Below are positions 8,423 through 17,825 of a stretch of DNA of 64,000 bases, piece after piece. Position 1 is the first letter of the stretch, and every line of letters starts with the position of its first letter. Source of the DNA: Lawsonibacter asaccharolyticus (lineage in GTDB: Bacteria > Bacillota > Clostridia > Oscillospirales > Oscillospiraceae). The DNA lies in assembly GCA_003112755.1 (NCBI GenBank), contig BFBT01000001.1, positions 3,038,001-3,102,000 of the forward strand, written 5' to 3'. Position numbers and translations under genes: made by a program. Under the pieces are notes generated by a model. It ran no database searches, had not been told where the DNA came from, and worked only from the letters and a program-made list of their open reading frames with translations.

Positions 8423-9388
8423 TCAGGCCTTGCCGTCGCAGCCCAGCACGTTGATCAGCTTATGCTTGACCAGCTGCTTGATGTTCTCGCGGGCGGGCTT
8501 CAGATACTGCCGGGGGTCAAAGTCGGCGGGATGCTCGGCAAAATACTTACGGATGGTGCCGGTCATGGCCAGACGCAGATCGGAGTCGATATTGATCTTG
8601 CACACGGCGCCCCGTGCGGCCTGACGCAGCTGATCCTCGGGGATGCCCACGGCGTCAGGCATCTTGCCGCCATTCTCGTTGATCATCTTCACAAACTCCT
8701 GAGGCACGGAGGAGGAGCCGTGGAGCACGATGGGGAACCCAGGCAGGCGCCTGACGATCTCATCCAGGATGTCGAAGCGCAGCGGAGGGGGAACCAGCTC
8801 CCCCTTCTCATTGCGGGTGCATTGAGCGGCAGTGAACTTGTAAGCGCCGTGGCTGGTGCCGATGGCGATGGCCAGGGAATCACAGCCGGTGCGGGAGACG
8901 AACTCCTCCACCTCTTCAGGACGGGTGTAATGGGAGTCTTCGGCAGACACATTGACCTCGTCCTCCACGCCTGCCAGAGCGCCCAGCTCGGCCTCCACCA
9001 CTACGCCGTGGTCGTGGGCATACTCCACCACCTTCTTGGTGATCTCGATGTTCTCCTCAAAGGGCTTGGAGGAGGCATCGATCATCACGGAGGTGAAACC
9101 GCCGTCCACGCAGGACTTGCACAGCTCGAAGCTGTCGCCGTGGTCCAGGTGCAGGCAGATAGGCAGGCCGGTCTCAGCGATGGCGGCCTCTACCAGCTTG
9201 ATCAGATAGGTATGGTTAGCATAGGCCCGAGCGCCCTTGGAGACCTGGAGGATCAGGGGGGCGTTGACCTCTTTGGCCGCCTCGGTGATCCCCTGGACGA
9301 TCTCCATGTTGTTGACATTGAACGCGCCGATAGCGTATCCGCCGTCATAGGCCTTTTTGAACATTTCAGTGGTCGTTACCAGTGGCAT
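8423..9388 (-). CDS. fba: Fructose-bisphosphate aldolase, class II
   Basis: The 321-aa protein is a zinc-dependent class II aldolase that splits fructose 1,6-bisphosphate in glycolysis. Visible motifs are the zinc-binding HLDHGDSFE, the catalytic-loop region VEAELGALAGVEDEV, GTSHGAYKF and VLHGSSSVP. ATG 9388 was preferred to the upstream in-frame ATG at 9409 because AAGGAG lies 10 nt upstream of it. The promoter interleaves with that of the divergent pfp. Confidence 0.96.
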   Translation of the reverse strand: MPLVTTTEMFKKAYDGGYAIGAFNVNNMEIVQGITEAAKEVNAPLILQVSKGARAYANHTYLIKLVEAAIAETGLPICLHLDHGDSFELCKSCVDGGFTSVMIDASSKPFEENIEITKKVVEYAHDHGVVVEAELGALAGVEDEVNVSAEDSHYTRPEEVEEFVSRTGCDSLAIAIGTSHGAYKFTAAQCTRNEKGELVPPPLRFDILDEIVRRLPGFPIVLHGSSSVPQEFVKMINENGGKMPDAVGIPEDQLRQAARGAVCKINIDSDLRLAMTGTIRKYFAEHPADFDPRQYLKPARENIKQLVKHKLINVLGCDGKA

Positions 9389-9422
9389 AATGACCATCTC
9401 CTTCTTCAAATTTACATGTTAT

Positions 9423-9451
9423 ATTGTACCATTTCCAATTGCGAAATACAA
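9423..9451 (-). promoter_or_regulatory. fba promoter
   Basis: On the minus strand TTGTAT (9446-9451), 17-bp spacer and TACAAT (9423-9428). It overlaps the pfp promoter. Confidence 0.75.
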
Positions 9452-9467
9452 TAGGACATGGTATGAT
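9439..9467 (+). promoter_or_regulatory. pfp promoter
   Basis: TTGCGA (9439-9444), 17-bp spacer and TATGAT (9462-9467). The -35 region shares 13 bp with the divergent fba promoter. Confidence 0.75.
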
Positions 9468-9542
9468 TTACTTTGGAATTTTCAATAAAGAGATGTGCAG
9501 TTTTCCAATCCCGCTGCAAGATTTTTGAAGGAGGCAACCAAC

Positions 9543-10784
9543 ATGAATCAACTGACTGGAGCCTGTATCATCGGCCAGTCCGGCGGCCCCACCGCCGTCA
9601 TCAACGCCAGTGCCCAGGGCGTCATCCAGACCGCCCTGAAGACTCCCTGCATCACTCAGGTGCTGGGCGCCGCCCACGGCATCAAGGGTGTGCTGGAGGA
9701 CAAGCTGTACGACATGGCTCAGGAGGACCCCGCTGAGCTGGACCTGATGAAATACACCCCCTCCTCTGCCCTGGGCTCCTGCCGCTACAAGCTGGCGGAT
9801 CCCGACGTAGATGATACCGATTACCAGCGTATCCTGGAGATCTTCAAGAAGTACAATGTCCGCTATTTCTTCTACAACGGCGGCAACGACTCCATGGACA
9901 CCTGCAACAAGATCTCCAAGTATATGCAGAAAGTGGGCTACGAGTGCCGCATCATGGGTGTTCCAAAGACCATCGACAATGACCTGAACGGCACCGACCA
10001 CTGCCCCGGCTTTGCCTCCGCGGCCAAGTATATCGCCACCTCCTGCGCCGAGGTGTGGCAGGACGCCCACGTGTATGACACCGGCATGGTCACCATCATC
10101 GAGATCATGGGCCGCCACGCCGGCTGGCTGGCCGGCTCCGCCGCCCTGGCCTCCCTCACCGGCTGCGGTCCCGACCTGGTCTATCTGCCCGAGACCGACT
10201 TTGACATGGACCGGTTCCTCTCCGATGTGAAGGCCGTCTACGATAAGACCGGCAAGTGCATGGTAGCCGTGTCCGAGGGCATCCACTACGCCGACGGCAC
10301 CTTCGTCTCCGAGGCTAAGACCTCCGCTACTGACGGCTTCGGACACGCCCAGCTGGGCGGTCTGGCCTCCATGCTGGCCGAGACCGTGAAGCAGAAGCTG
10401 GGGGCCAAGGTCCGCGGCATCGAGCTCTCCCTGCTCCAGCGCTGCGGGTCCCATCTGGCCTCCAAGACCGATGTGGAGGAGGCATATCTGGCCGGCCAGG
10501 CTGCGGTGGAGGCCGCCGCTGAGGGCTTTACTGACAAGATGGTGGCTTTCCAGTGCACTCGGGATGGCAGCTATGCATGCAAGACCGTCCTGGAGCCCTT
10601 GGATATCGTGGCCAACTTTGAGAAGAAGGTCCCCCGCGCGTGGATCAACGAGGCCGGGAACGGTGTGACTCAAGAGTTCATCGACTATGTGCTGCCCCTG
10701 ATCCAGGGAGAGACCGATGCCCCCAAGGAGAACGCCCTCCCCCGTTTTGCCCGCCTGAAAAAGGTGCTGACCACCAGCCTGTAA
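9543..10784 (+). CDS. pfp: 6-phosphofructokinase, probably PPi-dependent
   Basis: The 413-aa protein has the PFK pattern GQSGGPTAVIN, then GGNDSMDT and PKTIDNDL. In the family the Asp in GG(D/N)D, in place of the Gly of GGDGS, and the Lys in PKTIDND, in place of PGTIDND, mark use of pyrophosphate rather than ATP. The enzyme converts fructose 6-phosphate to the 1,6-bisphosphate, the substrate of the divergent fba. ATG 9543 is preceded by GAAGGAGG. PPi use is inferred from these residues. Confidence 0.93.
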   Translation: MNQLTGACIIGQSGGPTAVINASAQGVIQTALKTPCITQVLGAAHGIKGVLEDKLYDMAQEDPAELDLMKYTPSSALGSCRYKLADPDVDDTDYQRILEIFKKYNVRYFFYNGGNDSMDTCNKISKYMQKVGYECRIMGVPKTIDNDLNGTDHCPGFASAAKYIATSCAEVWQDAHVYDTGMVTIIEIMGRHAGWLAGSAALASLTGCGPDLVYLPETDFDMDRFLSDVKAVYDKTGKCMVAVSEGIHYADGTFVSEAKTSATDGFGHAQLGGLASMLAETVKQKLGAKVRGIELSLLQRCGSHLASKTDVEEAYLAGQAAVEAAAEGFTDKMVAFQCTRDGSYACKTVLEPLDIVANFEKKVPRAWINEAGNGVTQEFIDYVLPLIQGETDAPKENALPRFARLKKVLTTSL

Positions 10785-10799
10785 TAGGTTTCCAGTAAA

Positions 10800-10836
10800 G
10801 AAGCCCTGCATGGCATTGCCTGCAGGGCTTCTTTCT
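10800..10836. terminator. Convergent terminator between pfp and the hydrolase
   Basis: GAAGCCCTGCA (10800-10810) pairs with TGCAGGGCTTC (10821-10831), followed by TTTCT; A/T-rich on both sides. Confidence 0.85.
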
Positions 10837-10847
10837 ATCTCGCTGAA

Positions 10848-11783
10848 TCAGGCCATATGCCGCGCCAGAAAGGCGTCCACCGCGGGCCAGTACAGCTCCG
10901 GCGCCACGGCGGCAGACTCCGCGTGAGCGGCGCCGGGGACGGCCAGCTTCTCCTTCTCGCAGGAGGCGGCCTGATACAGCTCCTCCAGCATCCAGAAAGG
11001 AACAAAGGTGTCCTCCTCTCCGTGGATGAAGAGCGTGGGGGTGACAGAGCGCTCCACCTGTCTCAGGGCACTGGCCTCTGTGATGCTGTAGCCGGCCCGG
11101 ATACGGCAGACCAGATCCGCAGCGTTGAGAACGGGGAAGGGCGGCAGGCCGAACAGCTCCTTCAGCTGGCCAGAAAATTCATCCCAGACAGAGGTATAAC
11201 CGCAGTCCTCGATCACACACCGGACCTGGACAGGCAGATCCGCCTCACCGGAGGCCATCATCACGGTGGCAGCGCCCATAGAGACGCCGTAAAGCACGAT
11301 CTCCGCCTCCGGGTCCTCCGCGATCAGCTGTTGACACCATCGGACCACATCCCGGCGCTCCGGCCACCCCATCCCGATGTAGTCTCCCTCGCTCTCTCCG
11401 TGCCCTCTGGCGTCGGGGAGCAGCACCGTGTAGCCCAAATCAAACAGATGTTTGCCATAGGAGGCCATGCCGGTGGCGTTGTTTTGATAGCCATGGCAGA
11501 GGACAGCGTAGCGGTGAGGGACGCTTCCGTCCACCCGGTAGGCGTGGAGCTCCAGGCCGTCATCACTGATGAGGGACACGTCACGGCTGTCCTTCAGCAG
11601 CCAGCGGGTGTACTCGCTGTCCACGATCCCGGCGGCGGAGCCGAAGCCGCCCTTGGCGTTAGGGTCCAGGGCAAAGGTGTAGAAATAGTTTCCCACAAGG
11701 ATCAGGGCACCCAATGCCAGCAGGATCAAAAGGAAGACGATCACCAGGGCCGCCCTGAGGCCGCAAATCGCTGTTTTATTCAC
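10848..11783 (-). CDS. Alpha/beta hydrolase, membrane-anchored
   Basis: The 311-aa product has an N-terminal transmembrane helix (residues ~12-34) and an alpha/beta-hydrolase fold: oxyanion loop CHGYQNNA, PDARGHGES, nucleophile elbow GVSMGAA (Ser), HGEEDTFVP (Asp) and the final His of GAAHAES. The substrate is unknown. It lies 6 bp after the AI-2E-type transporter gene and is probably cotranscribed with it. Confidence 0.85.
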   Translation of the reverse strand: MNKTAICGLRAALVIVFLLILLALGALILVGNYFYTFALDPNAKGGFGSAAGIVDSEYTRWLLKDSRDVSLISDDGLELHAYRVDGSVPHRYAVLCHGYQNNATGMASYGKHLFDLGYTVLLPDARGHGESEGDYIGMGWPERRDVVRWCQQLIAEDPEAEIVLYGVSMGAATVMMASGEADLPVQVRCVIEDCGYTSVWDEFSGQLKELFGLPPFPVLNAADLVCRIRAGYSITEASALRQVERSVTPTLFIHGEEDTFVPFWMLEELYQAASCEKEKLAVPGAAHAESAAVAPELYWPAVDAFLARHMA

Positions 11784-11789
11784 AGGGGG

Positions 11790-13067
11790 TCACTCCTTTG
11801 GCCTGGAGAGAGGCCCGGTCCGTCCCAGATACTCCTGGGTCTCCACCGGGAGCTTCCGCTTCCCCAGCCCATAGCGTACCAGACGGTTGACCACGCTGTA
11901 AAACATGGCAAAGACCGGGACACCCAGCACCATGCCAGCGAATCCAAACAGCCCGCCGAACAGCAGGATAGAGAACAGCACCCAGAAGCTGGCCAGTCCC
12001 GTGGAGTCCCCCAGGATCTTGGGGCCCAGAATATTCCCGTCAAACTGCTGGAGCACAAGGATAAAGATCACGAAATAAACACACTGGATAGGACTGATGA
12101 TGAGGATCAGCAGGGCGCATGGAATGGCACCGATAAAGGGGCCAAAAAAGGGGATGACATTGGTCACACCGATGATGACCGCCAAAAGGGCGGGGTATGG
12201 GAAGTTAAAGAGATTGCAGCACACCAGCGCGATGATCCCAATGATGAGGGAGTCCAGCAGCTTGCCGTTGATAAAGCCGCTCATGATGCGATAGGCATTG
12301 CGCACCTCCTCCACGATCAGGTCTGCCCAGCGGGTCTCACACACACTGTACACGATCTTTTTGGCCTGGGCAGAGAAGATATCCTTTCTGGCCAGCAGAT
12401 AGACGGAGACGATAACGGCGATCAGCAGGTCCTTGGCCAGCATCAGCAGGGCGATGAACACAGCGGACACACTGGAGAACATGGAGGTGAGCCGGGGAAC
12501 GATCTCCTGCTGGAACCAGGACAAAGAGCTGTTGACGGACTCCAGATTGGGGAGCAGATCGGACTGGAGCCACTCCTCCACCGACACAGCTACCGAGTTG
12601 TAGTAAGGCATGACCGCTGTCTGAATGTCCGGGTTATTGGCCAAAAATTCCATCAGCCGCTCCTGGAGGGTCATAAAATAGCCGGGGATGGACTGGACCA
12701 GCCCTACCACGCTCTCATAGACCTGGGGCAGGACCATGGCCAGCAGGATATAAATGACTAGGGCGGCGAACAGAAGGCTGAGGATGATGGCCACTGCGTT
12801 GAGAAAGCTCAGGTTCCGCCGGTCTGACAGGCGGCTGTCCGGGGTGAGTCCGGTGAGAAATCTTAAAATGGCCCGGTGGATGGGCAGCAACAGGAAAGCC
12901 AGGACCGCTCCGTAGTAGATGGGACGGAGAATGCGGTTGACCGTGGAGAGAAAGCTCAGGATGCCCTTGAAGTGAAAGACGGCAAAAAAGACGAGGATAG
13001 CGGCGGCGATGACCAGAAATGCAGTCACGCCGGCAAAAAAGTATGGATTTTGCGGCTTCTTGTTCAC
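11790..13067 (-). CDS. AI-2E family transporter
   Basis: The 425-aa membrane protein has about eight hydrophobic helices and the typical PF01594 C-terminal region (GVTNVIPFFGPFIGAIP, then GILFGGLFGFAGMVLGVP-like sequence). Family members export varied small molecules or act as Na+/H+ antiporters; the AI-2 name is not evidence of quorum sensing. Upstream lies purB, 18 bp away. Confidence 0.88.
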   Translation of the reverse strand: MNKKPQNPYFFAGVTAFLVIAAAILVFFAVFHFKGILSFLSTVNRILRPIYYGAVLAFLLLPIHRAILRFLTGLTPDSRLSDRRNLSFLNAVAIILSLLFAALVIYILLAMVLPQVYESVVGLVQSIPGYFMTLQERLMEFLANNPDIQTAVMPYYNSVAVSVEEWLQSDLLPNLESVNSSLSWFQQEIVPRLTSMFSSVSAVFIALLMLAKDLLIAVIVSVYLLARKDIFSAQAKKIVYSVCETRWADLIVEEVRNAYRIMSGFINGKLLDSLIIGIIALVCCNLFNFPYPALLAVIIGVTNVIPFFGPFIGAIPCALLILIISPIQCVYFVIFILVLQQFDGNILGPKILGDSTGLASFWVLFSILLFGGLFGFAGMVLGVPVFAMFYSVVNRLVRYGLGKRKLPVETQEYLGRTGPLSRPKE

Positions 13068-13085
13068 GTGGGCAGCTCCTTTTTC

Positions 13086-14528
13086 TCAGACTTTCAGCTC
13101 TGTGTCCTCATCCTTCAGGCAGTCCTGATATTTGGCCAGAGCGGGGGCGACCTGCTCCTTCAGGAACTCCTCCACCTGCTGGGGGCAGCGGCCGATGTAG
13201 CGGCTGGGCTCCAGATGGGCGGTGAGCTCCTCCCGGCTCATACCAAAGGCCGGGTCCTCTGCGATCAGATCGATCAGATTGTTGGGCAGGCCCAGGTCCT
13301 TTACATTCCGCCCGGCCTCCTGGGAGAGCACACGGATACGCTCGTGGAGCTCCTGGCGGTTGCCGCCCCGCTTCACCGCATCCATCATGATGTTCTCGCT
13401 GGCCATGAAGGGCAGCTCCTCCAGAACGTGGCGCTCAATGACCTTGGGATGGACCACCAGACCGGAGGCCACGTTCAGGTAGATGTTCAGGATGGCGTCC
13501 ACAGCCAGGAAGGCCTCTGGCACAGACAGGCGCTTGTTGGCGGAATCATCCAGGGTGCGCTCGAACCACTGGGTCGCGGTGGTGACAGCGGGGTTGCCCG
13601 CGTCCACCATGACGTAACGGGCCAGGGAGCAGATACGCTCGCAGCGCATGGGGTTGCGCTTGTAGGGCATGGCGGAGGAGCCGATCTGGTTCTTTTCAAA
13701 GGGCTCCTCCACCTCCTTCAGGTGGCAGAGCAGCCGCATGTCGGTGGCAAACTTGCTGGCGGACTGAGCGATGCCGGACAGGGTGGACACCACGTTGTAG
13801 TCCATCTTCCGGGAATAGGTCTGGCCGCTCACCGGGACCACGGCGTCAAAGCCCATCTCACGGGCTATCTTCCGCTCCAGCTCCTTGACCTTCTCGTGAT
13901 CCCCCTCGAACAGCTCCAGGAAGGATGCCTGGGTACCGGTGGTCCCCTTGGAGCCCAGCAGCTTCAGGGTGGAGATGCGGTGCTCCACCTCCTCCAGATC
14001 CATGAGCAGCTCGTTCATCCACAGGGTGGCCCGTTTGCCTACCGTCACCAGCTGGGCAGCCTGAAAATGAGTAAAGCCCAGGGTGGGCAGGGCCTTATAC
14101 TCCTCTGCGAACTTGGCCAGCCGGGCGATGACCTTTACCAGCTTGGCCCGGACCAGCTCCAGTCCCTCCCGCATGAGGATCACGTCGGTATTGTCCCCCA
14201 CATAGCAGCTGGTGGCCCCCAGATGGATGATGGGCATGGCTTTGGGGCACAGCTCACCGTAGGTGTGGACATGGGCCATCACGTCATGGCGCAGCTTCCG
14301 TTCCCACTGGGCCGCCTTCTCATAGTCGATATCAGTGATATGGGCCTCCAGTTCATCCACCTGCTCCTGGGTCACCGGGAGCCCCAGCTCCATCTCGGCC
14401 CGGGCCAGCGCGACCCACAGACGTCTCCAAGTGGAGAATTTCTTGTCAGCGGAAAAGAGATACAGCATCTCGTCGCTGGCATATCGGGAGGACAGCGGAC
14501 TTTCATAGGCGTTGGTCGGCATTTGCAT
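13086..14528 (-). CDS. purB: Adenylosuccinate lyase
   Basis: The 480-aa protein is a fumarase/aspartase-superfamily lyase with the signature SSAMPYKRNPMRCE; the catalytic Ser is in this flexible loop. It acts twice in purine synthesis, releasing fumarate from SAICAR and from adenylosuccinate. Two in-frame ATGs (14528 and 14522) follow TGAGG; either could be used. Length and similarity run through to the end. Confidence 0.95.
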   Translation of the reverse strand: MQMPTNAYESPLSSRYASDEMLYLFSADKKFSTWRRLWVALARAEMELGLPVTQEQVDELEAHITDIDYEKAAQWERKLRHDVMAHVHTYGELCPKAMPIIHLGATSCYVGDNTDVILMREGLELVRAKLVKVIARLAKFAEEYKALPTLGFTHFQAAQLVTVGKRATLWMNELLMDLEEVEHRISTLKLLGSKGTTGTQASFLELFEGDHEKVKELERKIAREMGFDAVVPVSGQTYSRKMDYNVVSTLSGIAQSASKFATDMRLLCHLKEVEEPFEKNQIGSSAMPYKRNPMRCERICSLARYVMVDAGNPAVTTATQWFERTLDDSANKRLSVPEAFLAVDAILNIYLNVASGLVVHPKVIERHVLEELPFMASENIMMDAVKRGGNRQELHERIRVLSQEAGRNVKDLGLPNNLIDLIAEDPAFGMSREELTAHLEPSRYIGRCPQQVEEFLKEQVAPALAKYQDCLKDEDTELKV

Positions 14529-14584
14529 CAAACCTCATTTTATTTAGAATCTGGGCAGCTCTCCCCTGCCCGCTTGTATCAAAT

Positions 14585-14613
14585 ATTATAACGTACTCCC
14601 CGGGGGATTGCCA
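14585..14613 (-). promoter_or_regulatory. purB promoter
   Basis: On the minus strand TGGCAA, 17-bp spacer, TATAAT (14585-14590). Confidence 0.55.
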
Positions 14614-14651
14614 GTGCTTTCCCAAATTTTCACGAAAACTTAAGAGAGGAA

Positions 14652-14690
14652 AGCGGGAGCGCGGACATGGGTCTGTCCGTGCTCCCGCTC
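14652..14690 (-). terminator. Terminator of the aspartate aminotransferase gene
   Basis: GAGCGGGAGC-A-CGGACA pairs with TGTCCG-C-GCTCCCGC on the minus strand, followed by TTT. Confidence 0.8.
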
Positions 14691-14703
14691 TGTTTCGTCA
14701 TGT

Positions 14704-15903
14704 TTAGATGGTCTCGCCCTTCAGGAAACGCTCCAGCCGGTTCAGGCCCTCCTTGATGTTCTCAATGGAGGTGGCATAGGACCAGCGAACAAAAGTGGGG
14801 GCACCAAAGCCAGTACCGGGCACCACAGCCACCTTGCCGTACTTCAGGAAGAGGTTGCCGAAATCGTCCGCGTCCCGGATGACCACGCCGTGGAGCTCCT
14901 GGCCGATGAGCTTCTCGATGTTCATCATCACATAGAAAGCGCCGTGGGGCTTGATGCAGCTGACGCCCTCGATGCTGTTCATCCGCTCCACCATGTAGTC
15001 ACGGCGGCGCTCGAAAGCCTTGCGCATGACCTCCACACTCTCCTGGGAGGCAGTGAGGGCGGTCACAGCGGCCTTCTGGGAGATGGAGCTGGGGGAGCCG
15101 GTGCAGTGGCTGAGGTAGTTGGCGATCACCTTGGAGACCTGGTCGTTAGCGGCCACATAGCCGATGCGCCAGCCGGTCATGGCATAGGACTTGGAAACAC
15201 CATTGACCAGCAGGGTGCGTTCCTTGATCTCCGGGCTGATGGAGGCAAGGCTGACGAACTCCTCTCCATCATACACCAGATGATAATAGATCTCGTCGCA
15301 GATCACGTAAATATCCTGTTCTACGCAGACCTTGGCGATCTCCTCCAGCTCCTTGCGGCTGTACATCATGCCGGTGGGGTTGGATGGGTTGTTCAGGATC
15401 ATGGCCTTGGTCTTGGGGGTGATGGCGTCCCGCAGCTCCTGGGCGGTGAGCTTGAAATGGTCCGCCTCCCGGGTCTCCACAATAACAGGCACGCCGCCGG
15501 TCATCTTGATGAGCTCAGAGTAGCTCACCCAGTAGGGAGAGGGCAGGATGACCTCGTCCCCGGGGTTGATGAGGGCCCTCAGGGCCACATAGACACAGGG
15601 CTTGGCGCCGTTGGACACGGAGATCTGCTGGGGGGTGTACTCCACGCCGCAGTCGGCCTTCAGGCGCTGGCAGATGGCCTTGCGCAGCTCCACCGTGCCG
15701 CTGGAGGGAGTGTAGCGGGTCTCGTTGTGCTCGATGGCGGCAATACCCGCCTCTTTGATATAGTCCGGCGTATTGAAGTCGGGTTCTCCGGCTCCAAACC
15801 CGATCACGTCCTGCCCCTCGGCTTTCATCTGCTTGAACAGAGTGTCGATGGCCATGGTGCTGGACGGCTCAACAGCCAGTGCGATCTTGGAAAGCTCTTT
15901 CAT
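14704..15903 (-). CDS. Pyridoxal-phosphate aminotransferase, aspartate aminotransferase type
   Basis: The 399-aa protein belongs to aminotransferase class I, subgroup Ib: GFGAGEPDFNTP, the substrate-binding SGTVELRKAI, ILNNPSNPTG, ICDEIYYHLVYDG and the PLP lysine in SKSYAMTGWRIGY. It probably interconverts aspartate and oxaloacetate. ATG 15903 was chosen over upstream in-frame starts because AAGGAGG lies 11 nt ahead and the family start (MKELSK) begins there. Confidence 0.93.
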   Translation of the reverse strand: MKELSKIALAVEPSSTMAIDTLFKQMKAEGQDVIGFGAGEPDFNTPDYIKEAGIAAIEHNETRYTPSSGTVELRKAICQRLKADCGVEYTPQQISVSNGAKPCVYVALRALINPGDEVILPSPYWVSYSELIKMTGGVPVIVETREADHFKLTAQELRDAITPKTKAMILNNPSNPTGMMYSRKELEEIAKVCVEQDIYVICDEIYYHLVYDGEEFVSLASISPEIKERTLLVNGVSKSYAMTGWRIGYVAANDQVSKVIANYLSHCTGSPSSISQKAAVTALTASQESVEVMRKAFERRRDYMVERMNSIEGVSCIKPHGAFYVMMNIEKLIGQELHGVVIRDADDFGNLFLKYGKVAVVPGTGFGAPTFVRWSYATSIENIKEGLNRLERFLKGETI

Positions 15904-15942
15904 ATCAATGTTGTCCTCCTTCTGGCGAATCACGCATGGCAT

Positions 15943-15971
15943 ATTATATGCGCCGACTTGCAGGATTGCAA
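15943..15971 (-). promoter_or_regulatory. Promoter of the aspartate aminotransferase gene
   Basis: On the minus strand TTGCAA (15966-15971), 17-bp spacer, TATAAT (15943-15948). Confidence 0.8.
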
Positions 15972-16109
15972 GTGGTTTCCGGTTATTTTCCTGAAATTCT
16001 GAACAATTTGGCAGGGGACGGTGCAAGTCAGGGGTAGAGCTCCCTCCATTCTGTGCTTTTTCACCAAATTCTCCTCTGCCCTGTTCCCACTCCCGTTCCT
16101 CCAGAGGGC

Positions 16110-16159
16110 AAAAGGACCCGGGGCCCCCCTCCCGGATCTGGCTTGGGGGTCCCGGGTCT
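16110..16159 (-). terminator. Terminator of the leu genes
   Basis: A GC-rich inverted repeat, AGACCCGGGA-CCCCC with GGGGG-CCCCGGGTCC on the minus strand, followed by TTTT (16110-16113). One internal mismatch pair. Confidence 0.7.
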
Positions 16160-16175
16160 GTGTGTTTTCTCTGAG

Positions 16176-17252
16176 TCAGAGCTTTTCCCGGATGCGCCGG
16201 CCCATCTCCCGGGTCCCGATGGGGATGACGCCGGGCTCGGCGATGTCGGCGGTGCGCCAGCCCTCAGCCAGCACCGCGTCCACGGCGTTTTCGATGGCCT
16301 GGGCCTCCGCGGCCAGGTGGAAGGAGTAGCGGAACATCATGGCCACAGACAGGATGGTGGCGATGGGGTTGGCCTTGTCCTGGCCGGCGATGTCCGGAGC
16401 GGAGCCGTGGATGGGCTCATACAGGCCGGGGGCGGCGTCCCCGATAGAGGCGGAGGGCAGCAGGCCGATGGAGCCGGTGACCATGGAGGCCTCGTCGGAG
16501 AGGATGTCCCCGAACATGTTCTCGGTGACCACCACGTCGAACTGGCCGGGGTCCCGGACGAGCTGCATGGCGCAGTTGTCCACCAGCACGTCCTCATAGG
16601 ACACGTCGGAGTATTCCTCCGCCAGCCGGTGCATCACCTTCCGCCACAGGCGGCTGGTCTCCAGCACGTTGGCCTTGTCCACGCTGGACACCTTGTTCCG
16701 GCGCAGGCGGGCCAGCTCAAAGGCCCGGCGGCCGATGCGCTCGATCTCCTGCTCTGAGTAGGCCATCAGGTCGGTGGCCTCCTCCCCCCTGTCCTCAGTC
16801 TGATAGCGGTCCCGCTTGCCGAAGTAGATGCCGCCGGTGAGCTCCCGGACCATCATCAGGTCGATGCCTTTCTCGGCGGTCTCCTTCTTCAGGGGGCAGG
16901 CGCCGGCCATGGCGGGACGCAGGGCGGCGGGGCGCAGGTTGGCGTACAGCCCCAGGTCCTTTCGGATGGCCAGCAGGGCCGTCTCCGGGCGCTGTTCCGC
17001 TGGCTTGTCGCTGCCCCACTTGGGACCGCCTACGGCGCCCAGCAGCACCGCGTCGCAGGCCCTGCACTTCTCCGCGGTGCCTTCGGGGTAGGACACCCCC
17101 ACTGCGTCAGTGGCGCAGCCGCCCATCAAAATGTCCTCAAAGGTAAAGCTGTGGCCGAACTTCTTCCCCACGGCTTCCATGACCTGGACCGCCTCGCCCA
17201 CTACCTCTGGGCCGATGCCGTCGCCCCGGATCAGCGCGATCTTGTAGTTCAT
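16176..17252 (-). CDS. leuB: 3-isopropylmalate dehydrogenase
   Basis: The 358-aa protein has the isopropylmalate/isocitrate dehydrogenase fold with GDGIGPEV at the N-terminus, the substrate arginines in the RPAALRP region and [10 protein letters not shown], and the signature [15 protein letters not shown]. It oxidises and decarboxylates 3-isopropylmalate in leucine synthesis. Its ATG overlaps the leuD stop by 4 bp. Confidence 0.96.
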   Translation of the reverse strand: MNYKIALIRGDGIGPEVVGEAVQVMEAVGKKFGHSFTFEDILMGGCATDAVGVSYPEGTAEKCRACDAVLLGAVGGPKWGSDKPAEQRPETALLAIRKDLGLYANLRPAALRPAMAGACPLKKETAEKGIDLMMVRELTGGIYFGKRDRYQTEDRGEEATDLMAYSEQEIERIGRRAFELARLRRNKVSSVDKANVLETSRLWRKVMHRLAEEYSDVSYEDVLVDNCAMQLVRDPGQFDVVVTENMFGDILSDEASMVTGSIGLLPSASIGDAAPGLYEPIHGSAPDIAGQDKANPIATILSVAMMFRYSFHLAAEAQAIENAVDAVLAEGWRTADIAEPGVIPIGTREMGRRIREKL

Positions 17253-17734
17253 TTCGCCACCCCCCGGTCCTTCAGGGAGTTGAGCAGGCCGCCGCTTTTG
17301 ATAATTCCGTCAATAAACTCCGGGAAGGGGGCCGCCTGGTAGGTCTTGCCGGTGGTCTCATCGGTGATGACACCAGTGGCAAAATCCACCTCCACCTGGT
17401 CCCCGGCCTGGATCTCCTCCGCCGCTTGGGCGCACTCCATAATGGGGAAGCCAATGTTGATGGCGTTGCGGTAGAAGATGCGGGCAAAGGAGGGGGCGAT
17501 GACGCACTTCACACCGCAGGACTTGATGGCCAGAGGGGCGTGCTCACGGCTGGAGCCGCAGCCAAAGTTAGGACCGGCCACGATGATGTCGCCGGGCTGG
17601 ACGGTGGAAGCGAAGTCCTTATCGATGTCCTCCATGCAGTGGGAGGCCAGGGCCGCGGGAGAGGGGTCGTTCAGGTGCCGGGCGGGGATGATGACGTCAG
17701 TGTCCACGTTGGCACCGTATTTGTAAACCTTCAT
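17249..17734 (-). CDS. leuD: 3-isopropylmalate dehydratase, small subunit
   Basis: The 161-aa protein has the swivelling small-subunit motifs [25 protein letters not shown] and [12 protein letters not shown]. With LeuC it forms the 4Fe-4S isomerase of leucine synthesis. It sits between leuC and leuB in one operon. Confidence 0.96.
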   Translation of the reverse strand: MKVYKYGANVDTDVIIPARHLNDPSPAALASHCMEDIDKDFASTVQPGDIIVAGPNFGCGSSREHAPLAIKSCGVKCVIAPSFARIFYRNAINIGFPIMECAQAAEEIQAGDQVEVDFATGVITDETTGKTYQAAPFPEFIDGIIKSGGLLNSLKDRGVAK

Positions 17735-17825
17735 TGGTTCGTCGATCCTTTCTTTACAAATTAAGAATTAGGAATGAGGAGTTCGGGACCTTATATTCCC
17801 CATTGCGCCTGAGGCGCCGTTCGCT
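17735..17825. other. 91-bp leuC-leuD spacer with AT-rich TAAGAATTAGGAATGAGGA stretch
   Basis: The spacer holds an AT-rich run resembling short repeat remnants seen between clostridial genes, and a small inverted repeat GGCGCC near 17812. No gene or clear terminator is visible, so leuC-leuD are probably still cotranscribed. Confidence 0.4.

Noticed and set aside
10857..12761. 634-codon open frame opposite the hydrolase and AI-2E-type transporter
   Set aside because: Gln/His/Asp-rich composition is typical of antisense reading; both minus-strand genes are well supported.
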